Positions 7,491-15,930 of a DNA stretch of 64,000 bases are shown here, piece by piece. The stretch lies in the NCBI GenBank assembly GCA_947253285.1, contig CAMXXV010000001.1, positions 1 through 64,000 of the forward strand, read 5' to 3'. The notes under the pieces are model-generated. The model worked only from the letters and a program-made list of their open reading frames with translations. It made no database searches and was not told the DNA's origin. The translations under genes were made by a program, and so were the position numbers. Every line of letters starts with the position of its first letter. Positions within the stretch are counted from its first letter, which is position 1. This DNA comes from an uncultured Candidatus Saccharibacteria bacterium (GTDB taxonomy: Bacteria > Patescibacteriota > Saccharimonadia > Saccharimonadales > Saccharimonadaceae).

Positions 7491-9449
7491 ATGAATAGCG
7501 ATGTGGCGGTTGATAAATTATTGAAAATTGATTCTTGGTTGAAGCCATATCGAACAGCCTTGATTGAGCGCCAAAAATATTTAATTACTAAAAGTCATGC
7601 GATTTTAGGTGATAATAGTGTAGCTAACTTTGCGTTAGGACATTTGTATTTTGGGTTGCATCATATCGATAATGGTTGGGTGATGCGGGAGTGGGCGCCG
7701 CGTGCTAGTAGGATATATTTACACTGTGACAAAAACAATTGGCAGGATGACTTATCCTATTTATTTTACCCGTTAGAGAATGGTGTGTGGGAATTAAAAT
7801 TATCAGAGGACAAGTTAGAACATCTCGACCACTATAAGTTACATATTTTTTGGGATGGTGGAGATGCTGAACGAATTCCAGCATATGCTGAATATGTATT
7901 ACAGGATGAAAAGACTAAATTGTTTGCGGCGGCAGTATGGAATCCTGTCAAAGAATATAGCTGGCGTCATGTAGCGTCGGTTAAGCCACAGCAACAGTTG
8001 ATTTATGAGGCTCATATTGGTATGTCTGGCGAAGATGAGCGGGTGGCTACTTATCAAGATTTTATTGATAATGTTTTATTGCGGATAAAGCAGTTAGGAT
8101 ACAACACTATTCAGTTGATGGCTATTCAGGAACATCCGTATTATGGTAGCTTTGGCTATCAGGTAGCCAATTTTTTTGCAGAGAGCTCGCGTTTTGGCAC
8201 CCCGACTGATTTGAAGCGTTTGGTTGACGAGGCGCACGGTATGGGTCTGAGAGTGGTGATGGATGTGGTGCACTCACATTCAGTTAAGAATGAAAACGAA
8301 GGTTTGAGTAATTTTGCCGGTGACCCGAACCAGTATTTTAAGTCTGGCTTGCATGAGGCGTGGAACTCGCGTTTGTTTGATTACGGTAAGCCGGAAGTGG
8401 TGCATTTTTTGCTCTCGAACCTACGATATTTTATGGATGAATATCATTTTGACGGGTTTCGTTTTGATGGTGTAACTAGTATGATTTATCGTAATCATGG
8501 TTTGAATCAGTCATTTACGTCATATAAAGATTATTTTACTGATAATACTGATCTAGATGCTTTGGCATATCTATCTATGGCGAATACTCTAGTGCATGAG
8601 GTAAATGCTAACGCAATAACGATTGCCGAGGATATGAGTGCTATGCCTGGAATGGCTGCTCCATCCGATATGGCTGGTATTGGTTTTGACTATCGCTTTA
8701 ATATGGGTGCACCTGATTTATGGATTAAGATGCTAAAAGACCAGCATGATGAAGATTGGCAAATGGGTAAATTGTGGTATGAATTAACCTCGCATCGTGC
8801 TGAGGAAAAAACGATTAATTATGCTGAAAGTCATGACCAAGCAATGGTGGGTGACAAGACAATTATTTTTCGCTTGCTAGATAAAGAAATGTATGAACAT
8901 ATGCAGAAGTCGGATCGTAATTTAATAGTCGATCGTGGTATTGCTCTGCATAAAATGATTCGGTTAATTACTGCTAGTACTAATGCTGGAGGTTACTTGA
9001 ATTTTATGGGTAATGAGTTTGGCCATCCGGAATGGATTGATTTTCCGCGTGAGGGTAATAATTGGTCATATAAGTATGCTCGTCGTCAGTGGCATCTGGT
9101 AGATGACCCTAGACTGAAGTTTTCGTGGCTAAATGATTTTGACCGAGATATGATAAATCTAGTTAAAAAACTGAGCGGCAATATCAAGTGTCTATTGGTA
9201 GATGAGCAGCGAAAAATTATTGCATATTTACGAAGTGGTCGTTTATTTGTATTTAATTTTTCTAATACATCATATACTGATGTGGTTATAGAAGCTCCGG
9301 TTGGCAAATATCATATTGAATTAACCACGGACGACAATAGATACGGTGGATTTGAACGAATTAATACTAATATGAGCTATCCATCAGATGGTAAGATAAT
9401 ATTATATTTGCCGGCACGTACAGCAACAGTGTGGCATGTGCTAAAATAA
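7491..9449 (+). CDS. glgB: 1,4-alpha-glucan branching enzyme (GH13)
   Basis: Introduces alpha-1,6 branches into glycogen-like glucan. The 652-aa protein has an N-terminal CBM48-like beta domain (about residues 50-140), then the GH13 barrel with MDVVHSH, the nucleophile Asp in GFRFDGVTSM, the acid Glu in IAEDMS, and the transition-state Asp in YAESHDQAM, and a C-terminal beta domain. The wording of these motifs resembles the eukaryote-type branching enzymes (GH13_8) more than E. coli GlgB. No glycogen synthase or phosphorylase is adjacent, so the pathway context is not visible here. It has no Shine-Dalgarno and is probably leaderless. Confidence 0.92.
   Translation: MNSDVAVDKLLKIDSWLKPYRTALIERQKYLITKSHAILGDNSVANFALGHLYFGLHHIDNGWVMREWAPRASRIYLHCDKNNWQDDLSYLFYPLENGVWELKLSEDKLEHLDHYKLHIFWDGGDAERIPAYAEYVLQDEKTKLFAAAVWNPVKEYSWRHVASVKPQQQLIYEAHIGMSGEDERVATYQDFIDNVLLRIKQLGYNTIQLMAIQEHPYYGSFGYQVANFFAESSRFGTPTDLKRLVDEAHGMGLRVVMDVVHSHSVKNENEGLSNFAGDPNQYFKSGLHEAWNSRLFDYGKPEVVHFLLSNLRYFMDEYHFDGFRFDGVTSMIYRNHGLNQSFTSYKDYFTDNTDLDALAYLSMANTLVHEVNANAITIAEDMSAMPGMAAPSDMAGIGFDYRFNMGAPDLWIKMLKDQHDEDWQMGKLWYELTSHRAEEKTINYAESHDQAMVGDKTIIFRLLDKEMYEHMQKSDRNLIVDRGIALHKMIRLITASTNAGGYLNFMGNEFGHPEWIDFPREGNNWSYKYARRQWHLVDDPRLKFSWLNDFDRDMINLVKKLSGNIKCLLVDEQRKIIAYLRSGRLFVFNFSNTSYTDVVIEAPVGKYHIELTTDDNRYGGFERINTNMSYPSDGKIILYLPARTATVWHVLK
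9442..9447 (+). promoter_or_regulatory. -10 box of leaderless hisS
   Basis: TAAAAT at the very end of glgB, 6 nt before the hisS ATG. Confidence 0.5.
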
Positions 9450-9453
9450 TAGT

Positions 9454-10743
9454 ATGAGTTTAGGTTTAGCTAGTTTGCGGGGTATGCGTGACTTGTATCC
9501 TGAAGATATGAGATTACGTGAGTACATTTTTGCTGGGTGGCGTAAGGTGGTGGAGCGATATGGCTATGAAGAATATATGGCACCTATGCTAGAGCCATTA
9601 GAGATGTATGCAGCGAAGAGTGGTGAGGAAATAGTTAACGAACAGACGTATGCGTTTAACGATCGTGGTGAGCGCAAAGTGGCGATTCGTCCGGAAATGA
9701 CACCATCCGTTACGCGAATGGTGGCAGCTCGTCGACAAGATATGCCATTGCCGATACGGCTATATTCTATTGCTAATTTTATGCGTTATGAACGTCCACA
9801 GCATGGGCGCGAACGTGAGTTCTGGCAGCTAAACTTTGATTTATTTGGCGAGCCAGGTATCGCTGGTGACACCGAGATAATTCATATGGCGCATGATATT
9901 GTTAAGGAATTTGGCGCTACTGATGATATGTTTACTATCAAGGTAAATGACCGTCGTCTGACAAACTATATCATGAGTAATTATCTCGGTCTTGATGCTG
10001 AGCAGGGTGGACGTATGATTAAGTTACTAGACCGGTTTGATAAACTGCCACGCGAGGCGTTTGACGAGCTAGCTAGGGATATTATTGGTAGTAATGAATC
10101 AGCCGTGAATAAGCTATCGGCAATATTAGAAGTTGATACTATTGATGATTTGCCTGAAGAGATTAGATCGAGCGATGTATTGGTTCCAGTTCGTGCAGTA
10201 CTGAATAATTTGCGTGAATTAGGTGTTAATAATGCTAAATATGACATTAGATTAATGCGAGGTTTCGATTATTATACTGGCATTGTGTTTGAGGTATTTG
10301 ATGAGGCGCCTGAGAATCGTCGTGCCATGTTTGGTGGTGGTCGTTATGATGGTTTGGTTGCTATGTTTGGCGTGGAAACCTTGCCAGTAGTTGGTGCAGC
10401 ACCAGGTGAAACGATGTTTGGCGAATTCTTGCGCGCCCATCAGTTAGTGCCGGCGTTATCAACTAATGTGTCGGTGTATTTATTGCCAATGACAGATGAT
10501 CTATTGCTAAATGCTGAAAATTACGCCAGTGAGCTGCGTAAACTTGGTGTTAATGTCGCGGTTGACGCTACGGAGCGAAAATTAGATAAACGGATTAAGT
10601 CTGGAATAAAGCATGGCGCCAAATACCTAGTTTTTGTTGGTGAAAGTGAAGTATCTAGCGGCAAATTACAGTTTAAAAATGTAGAAACTGGTGAACAAGA
10701 GCATTTATCTGTGTCTGAAATAGCGCAAAGAGTTAACAATTAA
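9454..10743 (+). CDS. hisS: histidine--tRNA ligase
   Basis: Class II aminoacyl-tRNA synthetase of 429 aa that charges tRNA-His. Motif 2 is visible as FMRYERPQHGREREFWQ, the histidine-specific motifs as RGFDYYTGIVFE and FGGGRYDGL, and the C-terminal anticodon-binding domain (residues about 330-425) is present. Length is normal. It starts 4 nt after glgB with a -10 box inside the glgB end and no Shine-Dalgarno. It is followed directly by the tig-clpP pair. Confidence 0.95.
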   Translation: MSLGLASLRGMRDLYPEDMRLREYIFAGWRKVVERYGYEEYMAPMLEPLEMYAAKSGEEIVNEQTYAFNDRGERKVAIRPEMTPSVTRMVAARRQDMPLPIRLYSIANFMRYERPQHGREREFWQLNFDLFGEPGIAGDTEIIHMAHDIVKEFGATDDMFTIKVNDRRLTNYIMSNYLGLDAEQGGRMIKLLDRFDKLPREAFDELARDIIGSNESAVNKLSAILEVDTIDDLPEEIRSSDVLVPVRAVLNNLRELGVNNAKYDIRLMRGFDYYTGIVFEVFDEAPENRRAMFGGGRYDGLVAMFGVETLPVVGAAPGETMFGEFLRAHQLVPALSTNVSVYLLPMTDDLLLNAENYASELRKLGVNVAVDATERKLDKRIKSGIKHGAKYLVFVGESEVSSGKLQFKNVETGEQEHLSVSEIAQRVNN

Positions 10744-10772
10744 TGGTAATATCTGGTAAAATAAGGAGTATT

Positions 10773-12065
10773 ATGGATTACAGTAAGAAGGAAATTGCAA
10801 AGAATAAGGTGGAATACACGGTTACTGTTAATGGCGAGAAGATGTCCATTAATCATGAGCGCGCACTCCATAAGATTGGCCGTAATGCCAAAATAGCAGG
10901 GTTTCGTAAAGGGCATGTGCCGGAGCGCGTACTAGAACAGCATTTAGACCCAACTAGAGTTGCAGATGTGGAGATTAATGAAGTTGTTACTGACTCGATT
11001 CGTGAGCTATTAGCAAAAGACAATCTAATGCCGTTAGATCAGCCAACTGTGTCGGTAACAAAATATGTTCCTGGCCAAGAGCTAGAATTCACTGCTACAT
11101 TTGACCTAATGCCTGAGGTTAAATTGGGTGACCCAAGTAAATTGACCACTAAAAAGCCAAGCTCTGAAATTTCAGATAAACAGGTTGATGAGGTAATTGA
11201 TCGCTTGCGTGTGAACGCTGCTGAAAAAACTGCCGTAGAACGTGCTGCCAAGAACGGTGATGAAGTGATTATTGATTTTACTGGTTCGGTTAATGGTAAG
11301 GAATTTGCCGGCGGTACAGCTAAGAATTATGCTTTGAAGCTTGGCTCTGGTTCATTTATCCCTGGATTCGAGGACGGCATTGTTGGCCATAAGGCTGGCG
11401 AAGAATTTGACGTTAATGTAACTTTTCCAAAAGAATATGGTGCGCCAGAATTAGCTGGCAAGAAATCTGTGTTTAAGATTAAACTATCAAAGGTTAATGA
11501 GCTTAAGATGCCAGAATTAAATGATGAATTCGCTAAGAATATGGCTCCTGATCTAAAAACCGTGGAAGACTTGAAGCGTGATATTAGGAACAATTTAGCG
11601 GAGACTGAGATGGCCGATGCCGAGCAGAAATACGAAGAGGCGCTATTGACTGAATTTGCTGCAAAAAGCAAAGTAGATGTGCCTGAAGTATTGGTTAACG
11701 ACGAAATTCCGCAAATGAAAAAACGCTTTACTGAGGGCTTGATGTATCGTGGGCTAGATCTTGACAAGTATCTCAAGCAGAAGAATTTGACTGAAGAAAA
11801 GTGGGTTGAAGTTGAGTTGAGGCCTGCAGCAGAAAAGCGAATTCGTAATAGTATGGTGCTGACCGCCTTTATCGAGAAGGAGAAGATTACAGTCAACCCG
11901 GAAGAGGTTATTGAACAACAGAATAAGATGCTTGAGCAATTCAATAATCCAAAAGTGAAGGCGCACTTTAAGACACCAGAATATTTGGCGCAAATTAATC
12001 AGCAAATGCTAACTAAGAAGGCGCTAGAAAAGTTGGTCGAACTTGCTGAAAAAGGCAAGAAATAA
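10773..12065 (+). CDS. tig: trigger factor (ribosome-associated chaperone / PPIase)
   Basis: Ribosome-bound chaperone of 430 aa that meets nascent chains. The N-terminal ribosome-binding signature appears as GFRKGHVP near residue 46, then the FKBP-type PPIase domain (about residues 150-235, GDEVIIDFTG, FIPGFEDGIVGHKAGE), then the helical C-terminal arms. The frame opens at 10743, but the ATG at 10773 has AAGGAG at 8 nt spacing. Its stop overlaps the clpP ATG by one base (TAATG), so translation is coupled. Confidence 0.95.
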   Translation: MDYSKKEIAKNKVEYTVTVNGEKMSINHERALHKIGRNAKIAGFRKGHVPERVLEQHLDPTRVADVEINEVVTDSIRELLAKDNLMPLDQPTVSVTKYVPGQELEFTATFDLMPEVKLGDPSKLTTKKPSSEISDKQVDEVIDRLRVNAAEKTAVERAAKNGDEVIIDFTGSVNGKEFAGGTAKNYALKLGSGSFIPGFEDGIVGHKAGEEFDVNVTFPKEYGAPELAGKKSVFKIKLSKVNELKMPELNDEFAKNMAPDLKTVEDLKRDIRNNLAETEMADAEQKYEEALLTEFAAKSKVDVPEVLVNDEIPQMKKRFTEGLMYRGLDLDKYLKQKNLTEEKWVEVELRPAAEKRIRNSMVLTAFIEKEKITVNPEEVIEQQNKMLEQFNNPKVKAHFKTPEYLAQINQQMLTKKALEKLVELAEKGKK

Positions 12066-12688
12066 TGAGCTATCTAGTACCAACTGTATTAGAGAAGACA
12101 AACAATGGTGAACGGTCCTTTGACCTTTACTCTAGATTATTAAAAGATCGGATTATTTTCTTAGGTGATGAAGTCAATCCTGACACTGCAAATCTAGTAG
12201 TGGCGCAATTACTATTTTTAGATTCACAGAGTCATGATGATATTAGTTTTTATATCAATACTCCGGGTGGGCTAGTTTATGATGGTTTAGCTATTGTTGA
12301 TACAATGAATCTGATTAAGTCTGATGTTGCGACGTTTGGCGTGGGGCTGCAGGCTTCAATGGGTGCTGTATTGCTAGCTAGTGGCGCTAAAGGCAAACGT
12401 TACATGCTGCCACATGCCAAAACCATGATACATCAAGTATCGTCTGGTACGACTGGTAAGTTTACTGATATGGAAATTGATTTACGTGAGACATTGGCTT
12501 TAAAAAATACTTTGATTGATATATTAACAGAAGCTACTGGTCAGAATCGCGACAAAGTATATCAAGATATGGAACGTGATTACTGGATGACTGCTAGTGA
12601 AGCAAAAGAATATGGATTGATTGACGAGATTGTATCAAGCCCTGTCGATAAATCCGACCAGAAGTCGAAGAAAAGTTTGCATAAATAG
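12065..12688 (+). CDS. clpP: ATP-dependent Clp protease proteolytic subunit
   Basis: Serine peptidase of 207 aa that forms the tetradecameric ClpP barrel and works with ClpX or ClpC, which are not in this window. The catalytic Ser is in GLQASMGAVLLASG and the His in MIHQVS, with the Asp in the following helix region (DMEIDLRETLALK). The start overlaps the tig stop. A tig-clpP pair is a common bacterial arrangement. Downstream lies the tRNA-Phe gene with its own TATAAT at 12701. Confidence 0.96.
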   Translation: MSYLVPTVLEKTNNGERSFDLYSRLLKDRIIFLGDEVNPDTANLVVAQLLFLDSQSHDDISFYINTPGGLVYDGLAIVDTMNLIKSDVATFGVGLQASMGAVLLASGAKGKRYMLPHAKTMIHQVSSGTTGKFTDMEIDLRETLALKNTLIDILTEATGQNRDKVYQDMERDYWMTASEAKEYGLIDEIVSSPVDKSDQKSKKSLHK

Positions 12689-12700
12689 GGTAAAGTATAT

Positions 12701-12706
12701 TATAAT
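12701..12706 (+). promoter_or_regulatory. -10 box for tRNA-Phe
   Basis: TATAAT about 24 nt before the mature tRNA-Phe 5' end; the leader contains one arm of a leader-trailer helix. Confidence 0.5.
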
Positions 12707-12729
12707 AAGAGTACTCGTGGCGCTGTTGT

Positions 12730-12805
12730 GGCTCGTTAGCTCAGTTGGTAGAGCAGAGGCCTGAAGAGCCTTGTGTCCCCAGTTCGAGTCTGGGATGGGC
12801 CACCA
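12730..12805 (+). tRNA. tRNA-Phe (anticodon GAA)
   Basis: Acceptor GGCTCGT/ATGGGCC, D-arm GCTC/GAGC, anticodon loop CTGAAGA (GAA), T-arm CCCAG/CTGGG and encoded CCA. The 5' leader GGCGCTGT (12719-12726) is perfectly complementary to ACAGCGCC (12805-12812), so the precursor can form an unusually long closing helix that traps the CCA end. Confidence 0.95.
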
Positions 12806-12842
12806 CAGCGCCGAGAGTGTACATTTATAACATTTTTACTTC

Positions 12843-12870
12843 TAAAGCCACCCCTTTGGGGGTGGCTTTA
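12843..12870 (+). terminator. hairpin terminator after tRNA-Phe
   Basis: Perfect 12-bp stem TAAAGCCACCCC/GGGGTGGCTTTA with a TTTG loop. The T-run is short, so termination may be moderate or bidirectional. Confidence 0.7.
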
Positions 12871-12979
12871 GCTTTAAGCGAATGTTTTCTTTTGAATCAT
12901 GCCACCGATGTGATATTATAGATTTAGGTGCTGATGCACTGCAACTGAATAGGGTGATATCGCCAAATAGAAAATACAT

Positions 12980-13008
12980 TTGACATCGGACTAAATGTTT
13001 GGTAACAT
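12980..13008 (+). promoter_or_regulatory. promoter of tRNA-Gly
   Basis: TTGACA (12980-12985), 17-bp spacer, TAACAT (13003-13008); tRNA-Gly starts 17 nt later. Nothing else recognisable was seen in 12871-12979. Confidence 0.7.
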
Positions 13009-13025
13009 AGTTTATGTCAATCTTT

Positions 13026-13102
13026 GCGGGTTTAGCTCAGTTGTTTAGAGCGCATCCTTGCCAAGGATGAGGTCGAGAGTTAGAGTCTCTTAACCCGCAC
13101 CA
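13026..13102 (+). tRNA. tRNA-Gly (anticodon GCC)
   Basis: Acceptor GCGGGTT/AACCCGC, anticodon stem CATCC/GGATG around TTGCCAA (GCC), CCA encoded. Confidence 0.95.
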
Positions 13103-13115
13103 TATATTGACTGTT

Positions 13116-13143
13116 TAGGCGATTTGTATCGCCTATTTTATTT
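13116..13143 (+). terminator. hairpin terminator between tRNA-Gly and tRNA-Cys
   Basis: TAGGCGAT-TTGT-ATCGCCTA followed by TTTTATTT. tRNA-Cys begins immediately after, so read-through would be needed if it shares the promoter. Confidence 0.7.
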
Positions 13144-13217
13144 GGCGCCTTGGCGGATCAGTTACGCAGAGGTCTGCAAAACCTCGTAGGTGGGTGCAAC
13201 TCCCACAGGTGCCTCCA
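13144..13217 (+). tRNA. tRNA-Cys (anticodon GCA)
   Basis: Acceptor GGCGCCT/AGGTGCC, anticodon stem GAGGT/ACCTC around CTGCAAA (GCA), T-stem GTGGG/CCCAC, CCA encoded after a T discriminator base. Confidence 0.93.
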
Positions 13218-13261
13218 GTTTTATATTTTAGTATTAGTATGCTAAAATAAATGATATCCAT

Positions 13262-13348
13262 GGGCGAGTGGCGGAATTGGTAGACGCGCTAGACTCAAAA
13301 TCTTGTGAGCTTACGCTCGTGAGGGTTCAAGTCCCTCCTCGCCCACCA
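13262..13348 (+). tRNA. tRNA-Leu (anticodon CAA)
   Basis: Acceptor GGGCGAG/CTCGCCC, class II variable arm, CCA encoded. The anticodon loop CTCAAAA gives CAA; the anticodon stem CTAGA/TCTTG has one T-T mismatch. Confidence 0.92.
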
Positions 13349-13357
13349 CAATTATCT

Positions 13358-13384
13358 AGGGCTCATTAAGCCTTATTTTTTATA
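13358..13384 (+). terminator. weak terminator after tRNA-Leu(CAA)
   Basis: Short GGCT/AGCC hairpin followed by TTATTTTTTAT. Confidence 0.5.
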
Positions 13385-13439
13385 ACTTTATTTTTTCGTT
13401 ATTTTGGTCTATCATTGTTGGTAGATAGGAGTAATTAAA

Positions 13440-14366
13440 GTGGGCATGAATAGTTATCGTATTAACAACCAGCAAAATCAACAGGGTAAATTAAAAAATA
13501 AGCAATGGTATATTATTGGCGGTGTAATAGTGCTTGTGGTTGTATTGTGTGTTGTTGCCGGTGCTTGCTTCTTAGCACCGAAGCATGACAATAAAACTGA
13601 CACGAAACAGACAGCTAATAATGTTCAGCAGAATAATACTAGTAATAGTAGCAACGACGTTAAACCTGATGATAAAAATAAGCAAGAACCACAGGACAAT
13701 AAGCCGGTAGATCCAATAAAACCGTATGTAGATGATGGTAAAAAAGTGGTATACCTATCTTTTGATGATGGTCCGAGTGAAAATACTAAGAAAATTATGG
13801 ATATTATGGACCGATATGGCGTTAAGGGTTCATTCTTTGTGACCGGTAATGGCCAACCATATAATCATTACATTAAAGAGGCATTTGATCATGGTCATAC
13901 TATCGGTCTACATACTTTTACGCATCGTTATCAAGAGGTTTACTCGTCCGACCAAGCTTATTTTGCTGACTTAAAGCGGATTGATGATATGGTGTATGGC
14001 TTAATCGGGCAACATTCGTATATGGTGCGTTTACCTGGTGGCTCAAGCAATACTGTTAGCCGTCGATATTCTCCGGGGATTATGACGCGTGTTACTAAGG
14101 AGATGCAACGTCGTGGTTATCAGTATATTGATTGGAACTGCGATTTTGGAGATGCGTCTGCTAATCGGGTGCCAGCAGCTGCTATTATTAAGCAAGCTAC
14201 ATCTTGTCATGCAAACAAAATTGTAATGCTAGCACATGATACGGCGGTAAAAACTACTACTGTGGATGCACTGCCTAAAGTAATTGAATACTATAAGGCA
14301 CAAGGCTATGCGTTTGCTCCGATGGATAAAAATATCTTTCCGGCGCATCATAAACTAAATAACTAA
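13440..14366 (+). CDS. membrane-anchored polysaccharide deacetylase (CE4)
   Basis: Probable cell-wall or surface glycan N-deacetylase of 308 aa. An N-terminal cytoplasmic stub precedes a single transmembrane segment (about residues 24-45), then a Gln/Asn/Asp-rich linker, then a NodB domain. The CE4 motifs are visible: SFDDGPS (motif 1, general base Asp), HTIGLHTFTH (motif 2, metal His), RLPGGSSN (motif 3), DWNCDFGD (motif 4) and LAHD (motif 5). GTG 13440 is 8 nt after GGAG and is preferred over ATG 13446. The family acts on peptidoglycan GlcNAc or chitin-like chains; the actual substrate here is inferred to be the cell's own wall. Confidence 0.88.
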   Translation: MGMNSYRINNQQNQQGKLKNKQWYIIGGVIVLVVVLCVVAGACFLAPKHDNKTDTKQTANNVQQNNTSNSSNDVKPDDKNKQEPQDNKPVDPIKPYVDDGKKVVYLSFDDGPSENTKKIMDIMDRYGVKGSFFVTGNGQPYNHYIKEAFDHGHTIGLHTFTHRYQEVYSSDQAYFADLKRIDDMVYGLIGQHSYMVRLPGGSSNTVSRRYSPGIMTRVTKEMQRRGYQYIDWNCDFGDASANRVPAAAIIKQATSCHANKIVMLAHDTAVKTTTVDALPKVIEYYKAQGYAFAPMDKNIFPAHHKLNN

Positions 14367-14441
14367 TGTTTAATTGACAAGAGTAGTTTGGTTTGTTACT
14401 ATTGTAGTAGAGTCATTCTTTGATATTTAACGGAGGATATA

Positions 14442-15035
14442 ATGAATACTAATCTTGGATTATCTAGCAACGTTCTAATTGTTGCGATTGTAGTAATATT
14501 ACTTCTTGTAGTTATTGCTATTGTTATTGCTGTCTATAATGCTTTAATCAAGTTGCGAGTTCGTGTTGATGAGGCTTGGAGCGATATTACTATACAGCTA
14601 AAGCGTAGGGCTGATCTAATCCCTAATTTGGTTGAGACAGTGAAGGGGTATGCCTCTCACGAGAGTCAAGTATTTGAGAATGTTACAAAAGCTCGTGCAG
14701 CAGTTATGACTGCTGCTGCACAGGGGCCAAAAGCTACTGCACAGGCTGAAGGCCAGTTTGAGTCAGCTTTAAAGAGTTTGTTTGCCGTGGCTGAAGCTTA
14801 TCCAGAGCTGAAGGCATCAGATAATTTCCGTGCTCTGCAAGATGAAATTACCGATACGGAAGATAAAGTACAGGCTGCTCGCCGTTTCTATAACAGTGGT
14901 GTGCGCGATTTGAACACGAAAATTCAAACGTTCCCTAACAATATAATTGCTGGTATGTTTGGTTTTAAACAACGTGAGTTCTTTGAAGTCGAAGATCGCG
15001 CTACTATCGAAGAAGCTCCACAAGTTAAGTTTTAG
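14442..15035 (+). CDS. lemA: LemA family protein
   Basis: Membrane-anchored helical protein of 197 aa. It has an N-terminal transmembrane segment (about residues 9-32) followed by the LemA core with LKRRADLIPNLVETVKGYASHE and the FRALQDEITDTEDKVQAARRFYN region typical of the family. The function is not well established; it is often encoded beside HtpX-type proteases, as here, with 11 bp separating the genes. GGAGG lies before the ATG. It could assist the neighbouring membrane protease. Confidence 0.92.
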   Translation: MNTNLGLSSNVLIVAIVVILLLVVIAIVIAVYNALIKLRVRVDEAWSDITIQLKRRADLIPNLVETVKGYASHESQVFENVTKARAAVMTAAAQGPKATAQAEGQFESALKSLFAVAEAYPELKASDNFRALQDEITDTEDKVQAARRFYNSGVRDLNTKIQTFPNNIIAGMFGFKQREFFEVEDRATIEEAPQVKF

Positions 15036-15046
15036 CGAGGTAAAGC

Positions 15047-15922
15047 TTGTATAGCAATATTAAAGCCAATAAGAGAAATACCGTTTTAATCATAATGGTA
15101 TTTCTTCTTGTTGGCGGCGCTATTAGTTCGTTGATTGGTTATTATGCTCAAAACTACGTCATGGCCTTGTGTGTTATGGCGGGATTTGTCCTTTACGCTT
15201 TAATGCAATATTTTACGGCAAGTAGAACTGCTATGCTAGTTTGTGGTGGGCGTGAAATAGTTAAGAAAGATTGTCCTGAACTGTGGCGAGTAGTCGAGAA
15301 TTTATGTATTGCTAGTGGGCTGCCGATGCCACGAATATTTATTATAGATGATGATGCGCCGAACGCATTTGCTACTGGTAGAAATCCGCAGCATGCCTAT
15401 GTGGCGGTTACTACTGGGTTGCTTGCTATTATGGATAAGCGTGAACTAGAAGCGGTTATGTCACATGAATTATCTCATATCCAGAATTATGATATTAGAA
15501 TTAGTATGATAGTATTTGGTTTATCTAGCGCCATAGCTATGTTATGTGATTTGATATATTATTTTTATCGTGGCAATAGAGATGATCGTGATAACGATAG
15601 GAGCGGAATAGGGGCAATTTTGGTTATAATCTCCATCGTAGCGCCAATTATTGTTGTTTTGTTACAGCTAGCAGTGTCACGTCAGCGAGAATATTTGGCT
15701 GATGCATCTGGTGCGTTAATGACACGCGACCCAGAGGGATTGGCTAGCGCATTGGAGAAGCTAAAAACTAATGGTAAACCGATGCGCCGCCAGCGTTCTG
15801 GTTTGGCTCCACTGTATTTTAATAACCCGAGTAAGCCGACTCTGTGGGATAAGATATTACAGACTCATCCGCCGCTAGATGAGAGAATTGCCCGGTTAAG
15901 AAGCAGCATTGAAAAAATGTAG
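15047..15922 (+). CDS. htpX: HtpX-like M48 membrane metalloprotease
   Basis: Zinc protease of 291 aa in the M48 family, acting on misfolded membrane proteins. Two N-terminal transmembrane segments (about residues 12-32 and 34-54) precede the active site MSHELSHIQNYD (HExxH) near residue 140, a third hydrophobic stretch (about 185-210), and the distal zinc Glu in SRQREYLADASGA. The start is TTG 15047, 6 nt after GAGG. It forms an operon with lemA upstream and an unknown membrane protein 8 bp downstream. Confidence 0.92.
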   Translation: MYSNIKANKRNTVLIIMVFLLVGGAISSLIGYYAQNYVMALCVMAGFVLYALMQYFTASRTAMLVCGGREIVKKDCPELWRVVENLCIASGLPMPRIFIIDDDAPNAFATGRNPQHAYVAVTTGLLAIMDKRELEAVMSHELSHIQNYDIRISMIVFGLSSAIAMLCDLIYYFYRGNRDDRDNDRSGIGAILVIISIVAPIIVVLLQLAVSRQREYLADASGALMTRDPEGLASALEKLKTNGKPMRRQRSGLAPLYFNNPSKPTLWDKILQTHPPLDERIARLRSSIEKM

Positions 15923-15930
15923 GGAGCGAT

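Noticed and set aside
11327..11944. Minus-strand ORF of 205 codons inside the trigger factor gene
   Set aside because: Shadow of a conserved gene, with a low-complexity Ser/Phe composition.
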